Of a stretch of 15,954 bases of DNA, positions 15,074 to 15,954 are shown piece after piece. Position 1 is the first letter of the stretch, and the number at the start of each line of letters is the position of its first letter. Position numbers and translations under genes: made by a program. The DNA is from SIG459 sp045532145 (GTDB lineage: Bacteria; Bacillota; Clostridia; Oscillospirales; Oscillospiraceae): positions 1-15,954 of the forward strand of contig JAZSFJ010000128.1 of NCBI GenBank assembly GCA_045532145.1, in the 5' to 3' direction. Below the pieces are notes generated by a model that worked only from the letters and a program-made list of their open reading frames with translations, ran no database searches and was not told the DNA's origin.

Positions 15074-15562
15074 TTACTTATTGTCTCTCAGACTCTTTTT
15101 GGGTTTTTTGGCCTCGTATTCATCTTCGGGGAGGCATATGAGAGCACCGGTGGGGCAAACCCGCACACAGGCGGGCTCATAGCCGTACTGCATTCTGACG
15201 GCGCAGCCTCCGCACTTGCTCATCTTTCCGTCGGCACCGTAGTGGGGAGCGCCGTAGGGGCAGGCCATGGCACAGCTGCGGCAGCCTATGCAAAGGCTGT
15301 TATCGTAGACTGTCAGGCCCTTTTCGTCCTTTTTGATGCAGCAGACGGGGCAGGCGGGAATGCAGGGAGCGTCGGTACAGTGCATGCAGCTGAGGGAGAG
15401 ATAGGAGAAGTGTCCGCGGTTCAGGCCGGGCTCCAGAGTGCCCACCCAACGGTTTGGCTGCTGACCGGCCTCTATGTCCGTGTCGTTCTGGTCCATGCAG
15501 GCTATGGCACAGGCTCCGCAGGCCACGCATTTTTCGGCGTCAAGGTCGAATATCATTTTCAT
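15074..15562 (-). CDS. DmsB-like four-cluster ferredoxin subunit of a molybdopterin oxidoreductase
   Basis: A 162-residue electron-transfer subunit. Sixteen cysteines fall in four groups: C12, C15, C18, C22; C59, C62, C67, C71; C91, C94, C97, C101; and C117, C120, C132, C136. They match the four [4Fe-4S] clusters of DmsB/PhsB/NrfC-type proteins. It should pass electrons to or from the molybdopterin subunit encoded just upstream. The ATG at 15562 was chosen over one at 15595 because it follows AGGAGG and starts 13 bases after the upstream stop instead of overlapping it. No signal peptide is present; such subunits are often carried out with their Tat-exported partner. The operon ends right after this gene. 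Confidence 0.95.
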   Translation of the reverse strand: MKMIFDLDAEKCVACGACAIACMDQNDTDIEAGQQPNRWVGTLEPGLNRGHFSYLSLSCMHCTDAPCIPACPVCCIKKDEKGLTVYDNSLCIGCRSCAMACPYGAPHYGADGKMSKCGGCAVRMQYGYEPACVRVCPTGALICLPEDEYEAKKPKKSLRDNK

Positions 15563-15575
15563 GGGGAGCCTCCTT

Positions 15576-15954
15576 TCATGCTTTGCGCAGGGCACAGCGA
15601 GCAGATTTATAGCCGGGGAAGCCGGAATAGGGGTCCAGCTCCTCGCTGCTGAGAAGCTTGGTAACGTCTGCCTCTGAGTAGCCGTGGAACATATATATCT
15701 GGCCGGGACTTACCATGGCGGTGGGGTTGGCCTTCACCTGTATGCTGCCCAGGCTGTTCTCAAGGATGATGTCGTCTCCGGCTTCTATGCCCAGACGCCG
15801 GGCATCCTCAATGCTGATGTCGGCGGATGGGTGGGGGCGCAGGGAGCGGGCCCATGCAACGTTGTGAAGGCGGGTGTGGATAGCGTTCGGGATTCGCCCA
15901 CCGGTGAGCAGCTGGAAGGGCCCGGCCTCATTGGGCTGCAGGGTGGCGGCATAC
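15576..15954 (-). CDS. Molybdopterin oxidoreductase catalytic subunit, C-terminal fragment (cut by window)
   Basis: The last 125 residues of a minus-strand gene that continues past the right edge; the first complete codon is at 15953-15951. The fragment contains FQLLTGGRIPNAIHTRLHNVAWARSL and SIEDARRLGIEAGDDIILEN, typical of the molybdopterin-dinucleotide-binding domain at the C-terminus of DMSO-reductase-family enzymes. The end, DPYSGFPGYKSARCALRKA, is also like these enzymes. The fused order of catalytic subunit then four-cluster Fe-S subunit supports the call. The substrate cannot be told from this end. Confidence 0.92.
   Translation of the reverse strand, partial: YAATLQPNEAGPFQLLTGGRIPNAIHTRLHNVAWARSLRPHPSADISIEDARRLGIEAGDDIILENSLGSIQVKANPTAMVSPGQIYMFHGYSEADVTKLLSSEELDPYSGFPGYKSARCALRKA

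Overview
The window looks like chromosomal DNA from a fairly GC-rich, anaerobic gut-type Clostridia member, most likely an Oscillospiraceae relative. This is inferred from AGGAGG-type ribosome binding sites, TTGACA/TATAAT-type promoters, a tryptophan T-box leader, S-layer homology domains of the ENGITTG type, a palindromic MITE-like repeat of the kind seen in such genomes, and anaerobic Fe-S and molybdenum enzymes. No rRNA, tRNA, phage, IS transposase or CRISPR array is visible.

Layout. A MITE-like element (51-217) and a terminator lie beyond the end of a minus-strand three-gene operon (3507 to 272). From its promoter outward, this operon encodes a two-module EthD/dimeric alpha-beta-barrel-like protein, an iron-sulfur flavoprotein with a zinc-ribbon insertion, and a LVIVD-repeat beta-propeller carrying several conserved-looking histidines. 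Divergent from it is an exported 902-residue surface protein (3875-6583): three SLH domains, a Pro/Thr/Glu linker, BspA-like leucine-rich repeats and an HEXXH-X18-E metallopeptidase-like end. Next on the minus strand are a LysR regulator and a URO-D/cobamide methyltransferase-family gene, the latter with a perfect 16-bp inverted repeat over its promoter and ribosome binding site. Then come hflK-hflC and a MATE efflux gene, each ending in a clear terminator.

The most striking locus is 12551-14207. A consensus promoter drives a T-box leader whose specifier codon (UGG) and discriminator-reading base (C, matching G73) both point to tRNA-Trp. The gene it controls is a stand-alone tryptophan synthase beta homologue in which the PLP-binding lysine is replaced by glutamine (Q101), while the catalytic glutamate, phosphate loop and C-terminal motifs remain. 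A FadR-type GntR regulator follows, with a strong bidirectional terminator after it.

The right edge holds a minus-strand oxidoreductase pair: the C-terminal end of a molybdopterin (DMSO-reductase family) catalytic subunit, cut by the window, followed by its four-cluster DmsB-like Fe-S subunit. The operon terminates directly after the Fe-S gene, so no DmsC/NrfD membrane anchor lies downstream.

Best candidates for something undescribed are the lysine-less, Trp-T-box-controlled TrpB homologue and the three-gene EthD-like/flavoprotein/propeller operon.
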